From: Rhodobacter sp.
GTDB taxonomy: Bacteria > Pseudomonadota > Alphaproteobacteria > Rhodobacterales > Rhodobacteraceae
Assembly (NCBI GenBank): GCA_016704435.1
Contig: JADJAB010000002.1
Span: forward strand, 1-64,000
Reading direction: 5' to 3'
Length of the DNA stretch: 64,000 bases
The position numbers and the translations under genes are program-made. Below the pieces are notes generated by a model. The model had not been told where the DNA came from. It did not search any database and saw nothing but the letters and a program-made list of their open reading frames with translations. Below are positions 46,485 to 55,871 of the stretch, one piece after another; positions within the stretch are counted from its first letter, which is position 1; the number at the start of each line of letters is the position of its first letter.

Positions 46485-47329
46485 CCAGCATGCCGGACCC
46501 CAATGCCGATACCGTCTGGGTCGAACGCGAGGCGCTGATCGACCGCATCCCCCGTTGGGCCGCGATGCTGGGCCTTGCCCTCATCGTCGTCGCGATCTGG
46601 GATCTGGCGACCGCGCGCATGGGCTGGGTATCGCCGATCATCCTGCCCAGCCCGATGGAGACGCTGCACGACCTGATCTTCGTCGGCCAGAACCTGGCGA
46701 CCGGCGGCTACATGCTGGATGCACTCTGGACCACCACGCGCACCGTGTTCTGGGCCTTTGTCCTGGCGACCGCCATCGGCTTTTCGCTGGGCGTGCTGGT
46801 GGGCGAAACCAAGTTCGGCGAACGCGCCGTGATGCCCTATCTGGTCGCCATCGACACCATGCCCAAGGTCGCCTTCGCACCGCTGTTCATAGCCTGGCTT
46901 GGCTTCGACATCGCGTCGAAGGTGGCGCTGGCGACCTTCATCGCCACCTTTCCCGTCGTCGTCTCCACCGCTGCGGGCCTCTATTCCGCGTCCGAGAACG
47001 AACGCATGCTGTTCAAATCCATCGGCGCTTCACGAATGCAGACACTGATACGGCTGAAGTTGCCGACCGGCCTGCCGCATATCTTCACCGGCCTGAAGAT
47101 CGCCGCCGTCGGCGTCATGGCCGGCGCGATCACCGGCGAATTTCTGGGCGGCGGCCAGGGCTTCGGCGCGCTGATCCGCCAATCTGCCAGCCAGATGGAT
47201 ACCCCGCGCGTCTTCGCGCTGATCCTTTACCTTAGCCTTCTGGGTCTGGCCCTTTTCTTTTCCATCGCCTGGTTGCAAAAGCGTCTGGTGTTCTGGAACA
47301 AGCCGGACCGGATCGGCGGAGTGGCATAG
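46481..47329 (+). CDS. NitT/TauT-type ABC transporter permease
   Basis: A 282-residue inner-membrane permease of the SsuC/TauC kind with about six helices. The ATPase-contact loop reads FKSIGASRMQTLIRLKLPTGLP and is preceded by the P-M-P-K-V-A-F-A-P-L motif typical of this subfamily (TMPKVAFAPLFIAWLG). It overlaps the ATPase gene by four bases. Confidence 0.92.
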   Translation: MTSMPDPNADTVWVEREALIDRIPRWAAMLGLALIVVAIWDLATARMGWVSPIILPSPMETLHDLIFVGQNLATGGYMLDALWTTTRTVFWAFVLATAIGFSLGVLVGETKFGERAVMPYLVAIDTMPKVAFAPLFIAWLGFDIASKVALATFIATFPVVVSTAAGLYSASENERMLFKSIGASRMQTLIRLKLPTGLPHIFTGLKIAAVGVMAGAITGEFLGGGQGFGALIRQSASQMDTPRVFALILYLSLLGLALFFSIAWLQKRLVFWNKPDRIGGVA

Positions 47330-47331
47330 AC

Positions 47332-48128
47332 ATGGGCGCATCCGACAAGACCCTGAGCGATCCGCGCAACCTGTCGGACCAGGCGCATGACCGCATCCGC
47401 CGCGATATCCTGAACGGCGCGCTGTCCCCTGGCGCCAAGTTGCAGCTGGAGACGATCTCGGACCGCTACGGCATCGGCATCGCACCGGTGCGCGAAGCGT
47501 TGAACCGGCTGTCGTCCGAAGGGCTGGTGGAACGCAAGAGCCAGCGCGGCTCTTTCGTCGCCGAGATCTCGATGGCCTCGCTGGAGGAACTGGTCAAGAC
47601 CCGGATCCGGCTGGAAACGCTGGCCTTGCGCGAATCCATCCTCAACGGCGACGAGGCGTGGGAGGAGGATCTGGTGCTGTCTGGCACCGGCTGGCGCGCA
47701 CCAACCGCCGGATGCCTACCGGCGCCGGGCCCGATCAGGCCGAGGAATGGGAACGGCGCCACAAGGAGTTTCACCTGCTGCTGCTGGACCGCTGCGGGTC
47801 AGGCTGGCTCCTGGGCTTCTGTTCCACGATGATGGATCAGGCGGTGCGCTACCGCAGCCTGTCGATGAACGTTCACCCCAGCCTGCTGCGCCGCGAAGGC
47901 GCCGCCGCGGAACACGAGGCGCTGCTGAAAGCCGCCATCGACCGCGATGCCGATCTGGCCTGCCAGCTGTTGTCCACGCACTACCTGACGACGCTGGAGG
48001 GGCTGCGCGACGTGATCGGCCGAAGGAAGGGGGATTCGCACGAGCTCTCCCTCGACGGCCGCGCAGCGGTTGGCGGGGCGTCCTGTGGCCCGTCGGACCG
48101 CACTGACACGCAGCGAACCGCGCGCTAG
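47332..48128 (+). CDS. GntR-family (FCD/FadR subfamily) transcriptional regulator, one frameshift
   Basis: The N-terminal GntR winged helix is clear: HDRIRRDILNGALSPGAKLQ, then ISDRYGIGIAPVREALNRLSSEGLVE (given in part). The FCD ligand domain starts with LVKTRIRLETLALRESI and, after a frame change near 47680, continues with WHRLARTNRRM, WERRHKEFHLLLLDRCGS and REGAAAEHEALLKAAIDRDADLACQLLSTHY, which hold the histidine metal ligands. The C-terminal tail after about 48030 looks unrelated to the family and may reflect a further shift. It begins two bases after the permease gene and should control both divergent operons. Confidence 0.85.
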
Positions 48129-48157
48129 CGGGCGGCGCCTGCCGACGGCTGTTCCCG

Positions 48158-48652
48158 TCACTTCGACACGACCGCCCCCGCCCGCCCGGCGGCCCAGTCA
48201 AGTTGCGCCGGCGTCTCCACCGCGCAGGGCCGCTGGGCACGCAGGCGGACCAGCGCGGCGGCGGGGTCCTCGCCGGTCTCCACCATCAGCCGCAGCACGG
48301 CCATGCCCGACCGCCCGCAGCCGCCCATGCAATGCACGAGCACCCGCCCGCCCGCGGCAAGCAGACCCCGCGCTTCGACCGAGGCCGCGGGCCAAAGAGC
48401 AGCCGTTTCGCCATTGGGCACGCCGAAATCCGCGATGGGCAGGTGCCGCCAGCGGATGCCGTGGCGGGCCAGATCCTCGGCCAGCCGCCAGGCACCCCTG
48501 GCCGCCGTTTCTTCGGCCGTCGTCATGCTCAGCACCAGCGCGGGCGCAAAGGCCACAAGGTCGGCCAGATCGGCGGCATAGCTACCTTCCCGCCCCGGCA
48601 GGGGCGACAGCGCCAGCTTGCCGCCACCGGCCGCCAGGATCGCGATGCTCAT
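48158..48652 (-). CDS. Dual-specificity/tyrosine phosphatase-like protein
   Basis: A 164-residue protein with the cysteine phosphatase loop HCMGGCGRSG (C-x5-R-S; about residues 108-117) and an upstream aspartate in the PIADFGVPN segment that can act as general acid. This is the atypical DSP/CDKN3-like architecture common in alphaproteobacteria. Start set at 48652 (MSIAILAAGGG), with one slightly earlier alternative. It is convergent with the GntR gene and divergent from dnaX. Confidence 0.8.
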   Translation of the reverse strand: MSIAILAAGGGKLALSPLPGREGSYAADLADLVAFAPALVLSMTTAEETAARGAWRLAEDLARHGIRWRHLPIADFGVPNGETAALWPAASVEARGLLAAGGRVLVHCMGGCGRSGMAVLRLMVETGEDPAAALVRLRAQRPCAVETPAQLDWAAGRAGAVVSK

Positions 48653-48740
48653 TGCCATGGGCCGCCGCCTTTCCCGTTTCCTTCCGGATGGACCTCGCCG
48701 CCCCGGCGCCCTACTCTGCCGCCCGAGTCACGAGGAAACC

Positions 48741-50497
48741 ATGTCCGACACGCCCGAGAAACCCTATCAGGTGCTGGCGCGCAAGTACCGGCCGCAGACC
48801 TTTGCCGACCTGATCGGGCAAGAGGCGATGGTGCGCACGCTGAAGAACGCCTTTGCGGCGGACCGGATCGCGCACGCCTTCGTGATGACCGGGGTGCGCG
48901 GGGTGGGCAAGACCACGACCGCCCGCATCATCGCCAAGGGGCTGAACTGTATCGGCCCTGATGGCACGGGCGGCCCCACGACTGAACCTTGCGGGGTTTG
49001 CGAGCCCTGCATCGCCATCGCCGAAGGCCGCCATGTCGACGTGATGGAGATGGACGCGGCGTCGCGCACCGGGGTCGGCGACATCCGCGAGATCATCGAC
49101 TCGGTGCACTACCGGGCGGCCTCGGCGCGCTACAAGGTCTACATCATCGACGAAGTCCACATGCTGTCGACCAACGCCTTCAACGCGCTTCTGAAGACGC
49201 TGGAGGAACCGCCGGCACATGTGAAGTTCATGTTCGCCACCACCGAAATCCGCAAGGTGCCGGTGACGGTGCTGTCGCGCTGCCAGCGGTTCGACCTGAA
49301 GCGGATCGAGCCCGAGGTGATGATCGCGCATCTGGAACGGATCGCGGCTGCCGAGAGCGCGAAGCTGGCGCCCGATGCGCTGGCCTTGATCACACGGGCT
49401 GCAGAAGGCTCGGTCCGCGATGCGATGAGCCTGATGGATCAGGCGATCGCGCATGGCGCGGGGGAAACCACCGCCGATCAGGTCCGCGCCATGCTGGGGC
49501 TGGCAGACCGGGGCCGGGTGCTGGACCTGTTCGACATGATCCTGCGCGGCGATGCGGCGGCGGCGCTGGCGGAACTGTCGGGGCAATATGCCGACGGGGC
49601 CGATCCGATGGCGGTGCTGCGCGATCTGGCCGAGGTGACGCACTGGATTTCCGTCATCAAGATCACGCCCGAGGCGGCGGATGACCCGACCGTGCCGCCC
49701 GATGAACGTGCACGAGGGCTGGAGATGGCGGGGCGGCTGTCGATGCGGTCGCTTGGCCGGATGTGGCAGATGCTGCTGAAGGCGCTGGAGGAAGTGGCGC
49801 TGGCGCCGAATGCGATGATGGCGGCCGAGATGGCGGTGATCCGGCTGACCCATGTCGCCGACCTGCCGACCCCGAGACGCTGGTCCGGAAGTTGACCGAA
49901 GAGCCGCGCCCGCCCGCCGGGGGCGGGGTAGCGGGCGGTGCACCCGCAGGCGGCAGTGGCACGGTGCATGCCGCGACAATGCGCGCGCCGACGGCACCGA
50001 TGCGGGGGGCGGTGATGGCCTCGGCCGCCCCGGCGCTGGCCGAAGGGCAGCTGCAGGTCTATGCCAGCTTCGACGCGGTGGTCGATCTGATCCGCGAAAA
50101 GCGCGACATGCTCTTGCTGAAAGAGGTGGAAGAAGGCGTCCGGCTGGTGCGCTATTCCCCCGGCCGGATCGAGTTCGAACCCGCACCCGAGGCCCGCGCC
50201 GATCTGGCAGCGCGGCTGGGGCAACGCCTGCAGGGCTGGACGGGCGCACGCTGGGGCGTGTCGGTCGTGGGCACGGGCGGCGCGCCGACACTGGCCGAGG
50301 CACGCGATGCCGGGCAGTTGGAGGCCGAGGCCGAGGCGGCGGAAAACCCGCTGGTGCAGGCGGTGCTGGCGGCCTTTCCCGGTGCGAAGATCACCGAGAT
50401 CCGCACCCCCGAGGCGTTGGCCGCGCAGGCTGCGGCCGAAGCCCTGCCCGAGATGGACGACGAGATGGACGACGACTGGGACCCGTTCGAGGAATGA
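48741..50497 (+). CDS. dnaX: DNA polymerase III subunits gamma/tau DnaX (one frameshift)
   Basis: The clamp-loader ATPase of the replicative polymerase. The ATG at 48741 is preceded by GAGGAA. YQVLARKYRPQTFADLIGQE, Walker A GVRGVGKT (51-58), the zinc-binding cysteines of CGVCEPC, Walker B IIDEVHML and sensor LSRCQRFDLKR are all present. At about 49870 (THVADLP) the frame changes: the rest, starting ETLVRKLTEEPRP, is the tau C-terminal part ending DDDWDPFEE. One missing base in a C-rich context explains it; total about 585 residues. dnaX is essential, so the break is almost certainly an error. It is first in dnaX-GNAT-ybaB-recR. Confidence 0.95.
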
Positions 50498-50961
50498 CCG
50501 CGCTGCGCCGTGCTGAACCCGAGGACGCAAACAGCGTCGCGCGGCTCTGCGTCCATGTGCAAGGCTGGCACGCCGCGCATTACCCAGAGGTGTTTTTCCC
50601 CGAGCCCGACCCTGGCGCCCTTGCCAGCCATTTCGCGGAACGGCTGCGCGATCCTTCGGTGACCTGCTTTCTGGCCGGTGACCCCGCCCTTGGCTATGCG
50701 CTGTGCGCCCTGCAGGTGCGGCCCTTGTCGGTGTTTTCGCCACCAACGCGACGGTTGATGATCGACCATATCGGGGTTGCGCCGCAGGCGCGGCGGCAAG
50801 GGATTGGCCGCGCGCTTCTGGCGGCAGCGCGGGCCCTGGCGCGGGATCAGGCTTGCGACGAGGTGATGCTGGACACCTGGGAGGCGAACCACGCGGCGCA
50901 TTCGTTTTTCGAGGCAACGGGCTTTGCGGTGCGGCGGATGCTGTATCGCGCCCTGCCCTGA
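50494..50961 (+). CDS. GNAT-family N-acetyltransferase
   Basis: A 155-residue acetyltransferase. The acetyl-CoA pyrophosphate loop is IDHIGVAPQARRQGIGRALL (motif A, R/Q-x-x-G-x-G/A form), followed by LDTWEANHAAHSFFEATGF (motif B). Its ATG overlaps the dnaX stop by four bases, so it is co-translated. Substrate unknown. Confidence 0.85.
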   Translation: MTALRRAEPEDANSVARLCVHVQGWHAAHYPEVFFPEPDPGALASHFAERLRDPSVTCFLAGDPALGYALCALQVRPLSVFSPPTRRLMIDHIGVAPQARRQGIGRALLAAARALARDQACDEVMLDTWEANHAAHSFFEATGFAVRRMLYRALP

Positions 50962-51019
50962 GACTTGCACAGGCCGCCTGCGCCCCGTATCTGAAGACAG
51001 GAACAAAAGGAGACGCGCA

Positions 51020-51364
51020 ATGCTCAAGGGCCTTGGTGGGCTTGGCGACATGGCCAAGATGATGAAGACCGCACAAGAGATGCAGGCCAAGATGGGCGAA
51101 ATGCAGGAGGCCATGTCGCGGGTGGTCGTGATGGGCGAATCCGGCGCAGGGCTGGTCAAGGCGCGGGTCACCGCCAAGGGCGAGGTGACCGGGCTGGACA
51201 TCGACCCGTCGATCCTGGTGGCTTCGGAAAAGGAAGTGGTCGAGGATCTGATCGTGGCCGCGATCAAGGACGCGCAGACCAAGGGGGCCGCCCGGCAAGC
51301 CGAAGAGATGCGCAAGCTGACCGAAGGGCTGGGCCTGCCCGCCGACATGAAGCTGCCGTTCTGA
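51020..51364 (+). CDS. ybaB: YbaB/EbfC nucleoid-associated protein
   Basis: A 114-residue DNA-binding protein. It has GLGGLGDMAKMMKTAQEMQAKM at the start and the conserved DPSIL segment in the middle. The ATG at 51020 follows AAAGGAGA. The gene lies between dnaX and recR as in most bacteria and starts two bases before recR at its 3' end. Confidence 0.94.
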   Translation: MLKGLGGLGDMAKMMKTAQEMQAKMGEMQEAMSRVVVMGESGAGLVKARVTAKGEVTGLDIDPSILVASEKEVVEDLIVAAIKDAQTKGAARQAEEMRKLTEGLGLPADMKLPF

Positions 51365-51365
51365 A

Positions 51366-51962
51366 GTGGCCGAAGATACCGGCATCGAGGCGCTGATCGA
51401 GTTGATGGCGCGGCTGCCCGGGCTTGGCCCCCGGTCGGCAAGGCGCGCGGTTCTGGCGCTGCTGGGCAAGCGCGGTCAGTTGATGGCGCCCCTGGCGCAG
51501 GCGATGGCGCAGGTGGCACTCAACGCCAAGGATTGCCGGGTCTGCGGCAACATCGGCCTTGAAGATCTGTGCCCGATCTGCGCCGATCCTGCCCGCGCGA
51601 CCGGAGAGATTTGCGTGGTGGAAGACGTGGCTGACCTTTGGGCGCTGGAACGCGCGGGCGTGTTCAAGGGCCGCTATCATGTGCTGGGCGGAACGCTGAG
51701 CGCGCTGGATGCGGTCGGGCCGGAGGAGCTGGGCATCCCGCGGCTGGTGCGCCGGGTGGCCGAAGACGGCATCACCGAGGTGATCCTTGCGCTGGCCGCC
51801 ACGGTCGATGGCCAGACCACAGCGCATTACCTGGCCGATGCGATTGCCGAAACGCAGACGCAGGTGACGACGCTGGCGCAGGGCGTGCCGGTGGGTGGAG
51901 AGCTGGACTATCTGGACGACGGCACCATCGGCGCAGCCTTGCGTGCGCGGCGGCGGCTGTGA
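51366..51962 (+). CDS. recR: Recombination protein RecR
   Basis: A 198-residue recombination mediator (RecFOR pathway). It has the helix-hairpin-helix RLPGLGPRSARRAVL (about 16-30), a four-cysteine zinc finger with C57, C60, C69 and C72, and a Toprim domain (ICVVEDVADLWALE, then YHVLGGTLSALD). The start is the GTG at 51366, one base after the ybaB stop. Frame intact. Confidence 0.94.
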   Translation: MAEDTGIEALIELMARLPGLGPRSARRAVLALLGKRGQLMAPLAQAMAQVALNAKDCRVCGNIGLEDLCPICADPARATGEICVVEDVADLWALERAGVFKGRYHVLGGTLSALDAVGPEELGIPRLVRRVAEDGITEVILALAATVDGQTTAHYLADAIAETQTQVTTLAQGVPVGGELDYLDDGTIGAALRARRRL

Positions 51963-52082
51963 CCGGACATGCCTGACAATTAGCCCAGAAGTCGCTGAAA
52001 AGACGCATTGAATTCGCCGCTCTTTGCGCTTCGGCGCGGTCGGTGGCGGTGCTAGGAAACTGGTCGGAAAGACAGGTTTCGC

Positions 52083-52916
52083 ATGCAGGTTCAGACACTG
52101 GTCAGTCACCCCCGGCACCGGCTCTCGGCACATCTGCCGCCGCAACCCTCGGATACGCTGGTCATCACCTTCAATCCCATTCGCAAGGGGCTTTGCGAAA
52201 CCGGCTTCGGATCGGACTTCATGCACTGGCTGGGGTTCAGCCATGTCTTCGTCTCGGAAGGGACCGACAGCCTGTATCAGGATCTTGACCCCGAAGACCT
52301 GCAGGCGATCCGGCCCTTGACCGACACGCATGACCGGGTGTTCCTCTATGGCTCCTCCCTGGGCGGCCATGCAGCGCTTTACTATGCCAATTGGATGAAG
52401 GCGCGGGCGGTCGCGATCTCGCCCCGGCTGCCCGCACATCCCTATTTCCGTCCCTTTCTGACCCATGGGGCGAAGCGACTGGCGCGGGTGCCCTTGCGCC
52501 ACCGCGACCTGCCCGAGGTCGCCGACCCTGGCCTGAGCCCGGTGATCCTGCACGATCCCTGGACCGAGGCGGACGAGGCCTATGTCGACCGCTTTGTCCG
52601 CCCGGCCTACCCCGAGGCCTGGTTCCTGCCGGTGCGCGGGGCGGGGCATCGGGTGGCGCGGGTGCTGGCCTATCAGCGCCGGCTGAAGCCGATCCTTTCC
52701 GACATCTTCCTGAACGACCGGTTGCCCGCGCTGGGGTATGAGATGGGCGCCCGCCCGCGGCGCGATCTGGTGCTGGCGAACCGCGCGCTGGACCGCGGCA
52801 ATGCCCATCTGGCCTCGCGCTGGCTGTTCCGGGTGATGCGCGATCCGTCCACCCCCGGCCTGGCTGCGGCGATGGACCGCTATCGCCGTCTGACCGGGCG
52901 CTGGCTGTTGCACTGA
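52083..52916 (+). CDS. Uncharacterised alpha/beta-hydrolase-like protein
   Basis: A 277-residue soluble protein with no signal peptide. LYGSSLGGHAALYYANWMKAR (about 90-110) is a nucleophile elbow with G-S-S-L-G-G, and PVRGAGHRVARVLA carries a candidate catalytic histidine; a possible acid lies in VILHDPWTEADEAYVDRF. The early strands (DTLVITFNPIRKG, THDRVFLYGSS) fit the fold. The C-terminal 70 residues are helical and arginine-rich with no match I know. Function unknown; bacterial capsule- or glycan-associated hydrolases of this shape exist. Confidence 0.65.
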   Translation: MQVQTLVSHPRHRLSAHLPPQPSDTLVITFNPIRKGLCETGFGSDFMHWLGFSHVFVSEGTDSLYQDLDPEDLQAIRPLTDTHDRVFLYGSSLGGHAALYYANWMKARAVAISPRLPAHPYFRPFLTHGAKRLARVPLRHRDLPEVADPGLSPVILHDPWTEADEAYVDRFVRPAYPEAWFLPVRGAGHRVARVLAYQRRLKPILSDIFLNDRLPALGYEMGARPRRDLVLANRALDRGNAHLASRWLFRVMRDPSTPGLAAAMDRYRRLTGRWLLH

Positions 52917-53111
52917 GCGTCGGGCCGGAACCGGGCAGTCCTGTCCGGGCACCGGGCGGCGCCAACCTGCGGGCCGGCACCTTGCGAAGACCAGCCGAAA
53001 GCGCAGGATGAGCGGCCTTGACGCGTGTCTCTGCCCTGCCGATTGCATTTGGCCCCCCTTCGGCATATCTGAAAGGTCGACCGACGCGACCCGCAAAGGC
53101 CACCTACGCGC

Positions 53112-54047
53112 ATGAACTGGATCACCAACTACGTCCGCCCGAAGATCAACTCGCTGTTCTCGCGGCGCGAAGTGCCCGAGAACCTGTGGACCAAGTGCCC
53201 CGAATGCGGGACCATGCTGTTTCACCGCGAACTGACCGGCAACCAGAACGTCTGTTCAAGCTGCGATCACCACATGGCGATCACCCCGCGCGAACGCTTC
53301 GAGGCGCTGTTCGATGGCGGCATCTTCACCGAGGTGAAGGTGCCCGACAGCGTCACCGATCCGCTGCACTTCCGCGACCAGAAGAAATACACCGACCGGA
53401 TCAAGGCCGCGCAGAAGGCCAGCGGCGAGCGCGACGCCATGCTGGTGGCGACGGGCGAGATCGGCCGCACACCCATCGTCGCCGCGGCGCAGGATTTCAG
53501 CTTCATGGCCGGCTCGATGGGCATGTATGTCGGCAACGCGATCATTGCCGCCGCAGAGCAGGCGGTGAAACTGAAGCAGCCCCTGGTGCTGTTTTCCGCC
53601 AGCGGTGGCGCGCGGATGCAAGAAGGCATGCTGAGCCTGATGCAGATGCCGCGTACCACGGTGGCGGTGCAGATGCTGAAAGAGGCAGGGCTGCCCTACA
53701 TCGTGGTGCTGACGCATCCCACCACCGGCGGGGTGACGGCCAGCTATGCCATGCTGGGCGATGTGCAGATCGCCGAGCCGAATGCCCAGATCGGCTTTGC
53801 CGGCGCGCGGGTGATCGAGCAGACCATCCGCGAAAAGCTGCCCGAAGGGTTCCAGCGCGCCGAGTATCTGCTGGATCACGGGATGCTGGACCGGGTCGTT
53901 CACCGCAAGGCGATGCGCGACGAACTGGTGACTCTGATCCGCATGCTGACCGGCCTGCCTCCCGCCGTGCGCGGCGATCTGATGCCGCCCGAGCCGGTGG
54001 CCGAGCCCGTGCCGGCCGCCCCGCCTGCGGAAGAGGCCAAGGCGTGA
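53112..54047 (+). CDS. accD: Acetyl-CoA carboxylase carboxyltransferase subunit beta AccD
   Basis: A 311-residue subunit of the carboxyltransferase that makes malonyl-CoA with AccA. The N-terminal zinc ribbon has C29, C32, C48 and C51 in TKCPECG and NVCSSCDHH. The crotonase-like domain has FSFMAGSMGMYVGNA, SGGARMQEG and TTGGVTASYAMLGD. The C-terminus ends in an Ala/Pro/Glu-rich tail. Its stop overlaps the folC start (GTGA). Confidence 0.95.
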   Translation: MNWITNYVRPKINSLFSRREVPENLWTKCPECGTMLFHRELTGNQNVCSSCDHHMAITPRERFEALFDGGIFTEVKVPDSVTDPLHFRDQKKYTDRIKAAQKASGERDAMLVATGEIGRTPIVAAAQDFSFMAGSMGMYVGNAIIAAAEQAVKLKQPLVLFSASGGARMQEGMLSLMQMPRTTVAVQMLKEAGLPYIVVLTHPTTGGVTASYAMLGDVQIAEPNAQIGFAGARVIEQTIREKLPEGFQRAEYLLDHGMLDRVVHRKAMRDELVTLIRMLTGLPPAVRGDLMPPEPVAEPVPAAPPAEEAKA

Positions 54048-55321
54048 TCTCCACGACCGGGTCGGACGCGATCCTGGCGCGGATGATGACCTTCCACCCG
54101 AAGATCATCGACCTGACCCTGGACCGTGTTCATCGGCTTCTGGCGGCGCTGGACCATCCCGAGAGGCGCCTGCCGCCGGTGATCCATCTTGCCGGGACCA
54201 ATGGCAAGGGCAGCACGCAGGCGATGATCCGGGCGGGACTGGAGGCCGGAGGGGATGCGGTTCATGCCTATACCTCGCCGCATCTGGCGCGGTTCCACGA
54301 ACGCATAAGGCTGGCCGGAGAGCTGATCTCGGAACCCGCGCTGACGGCGCTTCTGGACGAATGCGTGGCGGCGAACGGGGCCGACACGATCACCTTTTTC
54401 GAGATCACCACCTGCGCGGCTTTCCTTGCGTTCTCAAGGGTCAAGGCCGACTGGACGCTGCTGGAGGTAGGACTTGGCGGGCGGCTGGACGCCACCAATG
54501 TGGTGGAAAAGCCGGCACTGACCATCATCACCCCGGTCAGCATCGACCATCAGCAATATCTGGGCGAGACCCTGCCCGAGATCGCGGCCGAGAAGGCCGG
54601 GATAATCAAGCGCGGGGTGCCTTGCGTGGTTGGGCCGCAGGAAGAGGCCGGGCTTGCCGTGATCGAGGCGCGTGCCGCCCGGTTGGGCGCGCCGCTTTTC
54701 GTGCATGGCCAGCACTGGCATGTCTGGGAAGAGCGTGGACGGCTGGTGTTTCAGGATGAACGCGGGCTGATGGACCTGCCCCTGCCCAACTTGCCCGGCC
54801 CGCATCAGGTGCAGAACGCCGGTGCCGCGATTGCCGCCTTGCGGGCGCTGGGGCGCGACGAGGCGGCCTGCGAGGCGGCGGTGACGCGGGCCTTCTGGCC
54901 GGCGCGGATGCAACGGCTGCGAACCGGCCCGCTGGCGGCAAGCGCGCCGGAGGTGGAGCTGTGGCTCGACGGCGGCCACAACCCGGCGGGGGGCGAGGCG
55001 GTTGCGGCGACGCTGGCCCGGATGCCGCCGCGCGAGACGCATCTGATCTGCGGCATGCTGAACACCAAGGATGTGCGCGGCTACATGCGCCCCTTGGCCC
55101 CGCATGCGGCCTGGCTCTGGGCGGTGTCGATTCCGGGCGAGCCGAACACCCTGCCGGCCGAAGTGACGCGCGACGCGGCGCGAGAGGCCGGGATGGTGGC
55201 AAAGGCAGCGGGATCGGTGGCCGATGCGCTGGCGGCGATCACGCAGGCGAACCCGCAGGCGCGGGTGCTGATCTGCGGCTCGCTCTATCTGGCCGGGCAG
55301 GTGCTGAAGGATAACGGTTAA
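54044..55321 (+). CDS. folC: Folylpolyglutamate/dihydrofolate synthase FolC
   Basis: A 425-residue bifunctional Mur-ligase-fold enzyme adding glutamate to dihydropteroate and folates. The P-loop is GTNGKGST (51-58); TSPHLARFHERI and GLGGRLDATNVV are hallmark segments, with the DGGHNPAGGE and ICGSLYLAGQV motifs of the C-terminal domain. The GTG start overlaps the accD stop by four bases, the classic accD-folC coupling. Frame intact. Confidence 0.94.
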   Translation: MISTTGSDAILARMMTFHPKIIDLTLDRVHRLLAALDHPERRLPPVIHLAGTNGKGSTQAMIRAGLEAGGDAVHAYTSPHLARFHERIRLAGELISEPALTALLDECVAANGADTITFFEITTCAAFLAFSRVKADWTLLEVGLGGRLDATNVVEKPALTIITPVSIDHQQYLGETLPEIAAEKAGIIKRGVPCVVGPQEEAGLAVIEARAARLGAPLFVHGQHWHVWEERGRLVFQDERGLMDLPLPNLPGPHQVQNAGAAIAALRALGRDEAACEAAVTRAFWPARMQRLRTGPLAASAPEVELWLDGGHNPAGGEAVAATLARMPPRETHLICGMLNTKDVRGYMRPLAPHAAWLWAVSIPGEPNTLPAEVTRDAAREAGMVAKAAGSVADALAAITQANPQARVLICGSLYLAGQVLKDNG

Positions 55322-55373
55322 GAACGCTGCCCCCGTCCCCGCGAAGTATCTGGGCCGAGATCACCCGTTCGGG

Positions 55374-55856
55374 ATGCAATGCCATGGGATTGCCGCATTC
55401 TTTCGCTCGGGTTGCGTAGTCAATGCGGGGAATATCTTGCCGGAAGCATCGGTAAATCTGCCTGGAATCGCGGTGTTTGTGGATGCAGAGAATTTCTCGC
55501 ATCGAAATGCTCCGCGCTTGATGACTCACATCTTGCGATACGGCGTTCCGTCGCGGCTTTCAGCTTACGGGGAAGAACGGCACTCAGTTCCCTGGCAGGC
55601 ACACGGCTTCTTTTCCGTCATCACGGGAAAGGGCGAAAATCTGGCAGATCTTGCCCTGTCGGTGGACGCGGTGACCGTTGCCTTGCATTCGGACAAAGAT
55701 CTGATTGCGATTGTGACGTCGGACGGGGACCTGGCCTATGTGGCAAATCGACTGGTTGGTTTGCGTCGATCGGTCATTGGCTTCGGTGAGGCCAAGGCGC
55801 CCGAGAACCTCCGCTCAGCCTGCACGGAATTCGTCGAAATCGGCGCCCTGATCTAA
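55374..55856 (+). CDS. NYN-domain (LabA/DUF88-like) putative ribonuclease
   Basis: A 160-residue protein of the PIN-like NYN nuclease family. The first acidic motif is VFVDAENFS (about 34-42), the second lies in DLALSVDAV, and the third is the diagnostic TSDGDLAYVANRL segment (about 114-126), giving the usual set of four aspartates. NYN proteins cleave RNA. The ATG at 55374 is the first candidate start; the TTG at 55437 would give a shorter, more typical N-terminus. Base composition is clearly lower in GC than in folC and neighbours, which suggests transfer. Single gene between folC and a convergent tetR. Confidence 0.75.
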   Translation: MQCHGIAAFFRSGCVVNAGNILPEASVNLPGIAVFVDAENFSHRNAPRLMTHILRYGVPSRLSAYGEERHSVPWQAHGFFSVITGKGENLADLALSVDAVTVALHSDKDLIAIVTSDGDLAYVANRLVGLRRSVIGFGEAKAPENLRSACTEFVEIGALI

Positions 55857-55871
55857 CGGCCGGACCTGTCC

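Noticed and set aside
49850..49900. Programmed ribosomal frameshift in dnaX making gamma and tau
   Set aside because: There is no A-rich slippery sequence or following hairpin; the break is in a C-rich stretch and many unrelated genes in the window show the same kind of break, so a read error is the simpler cause.
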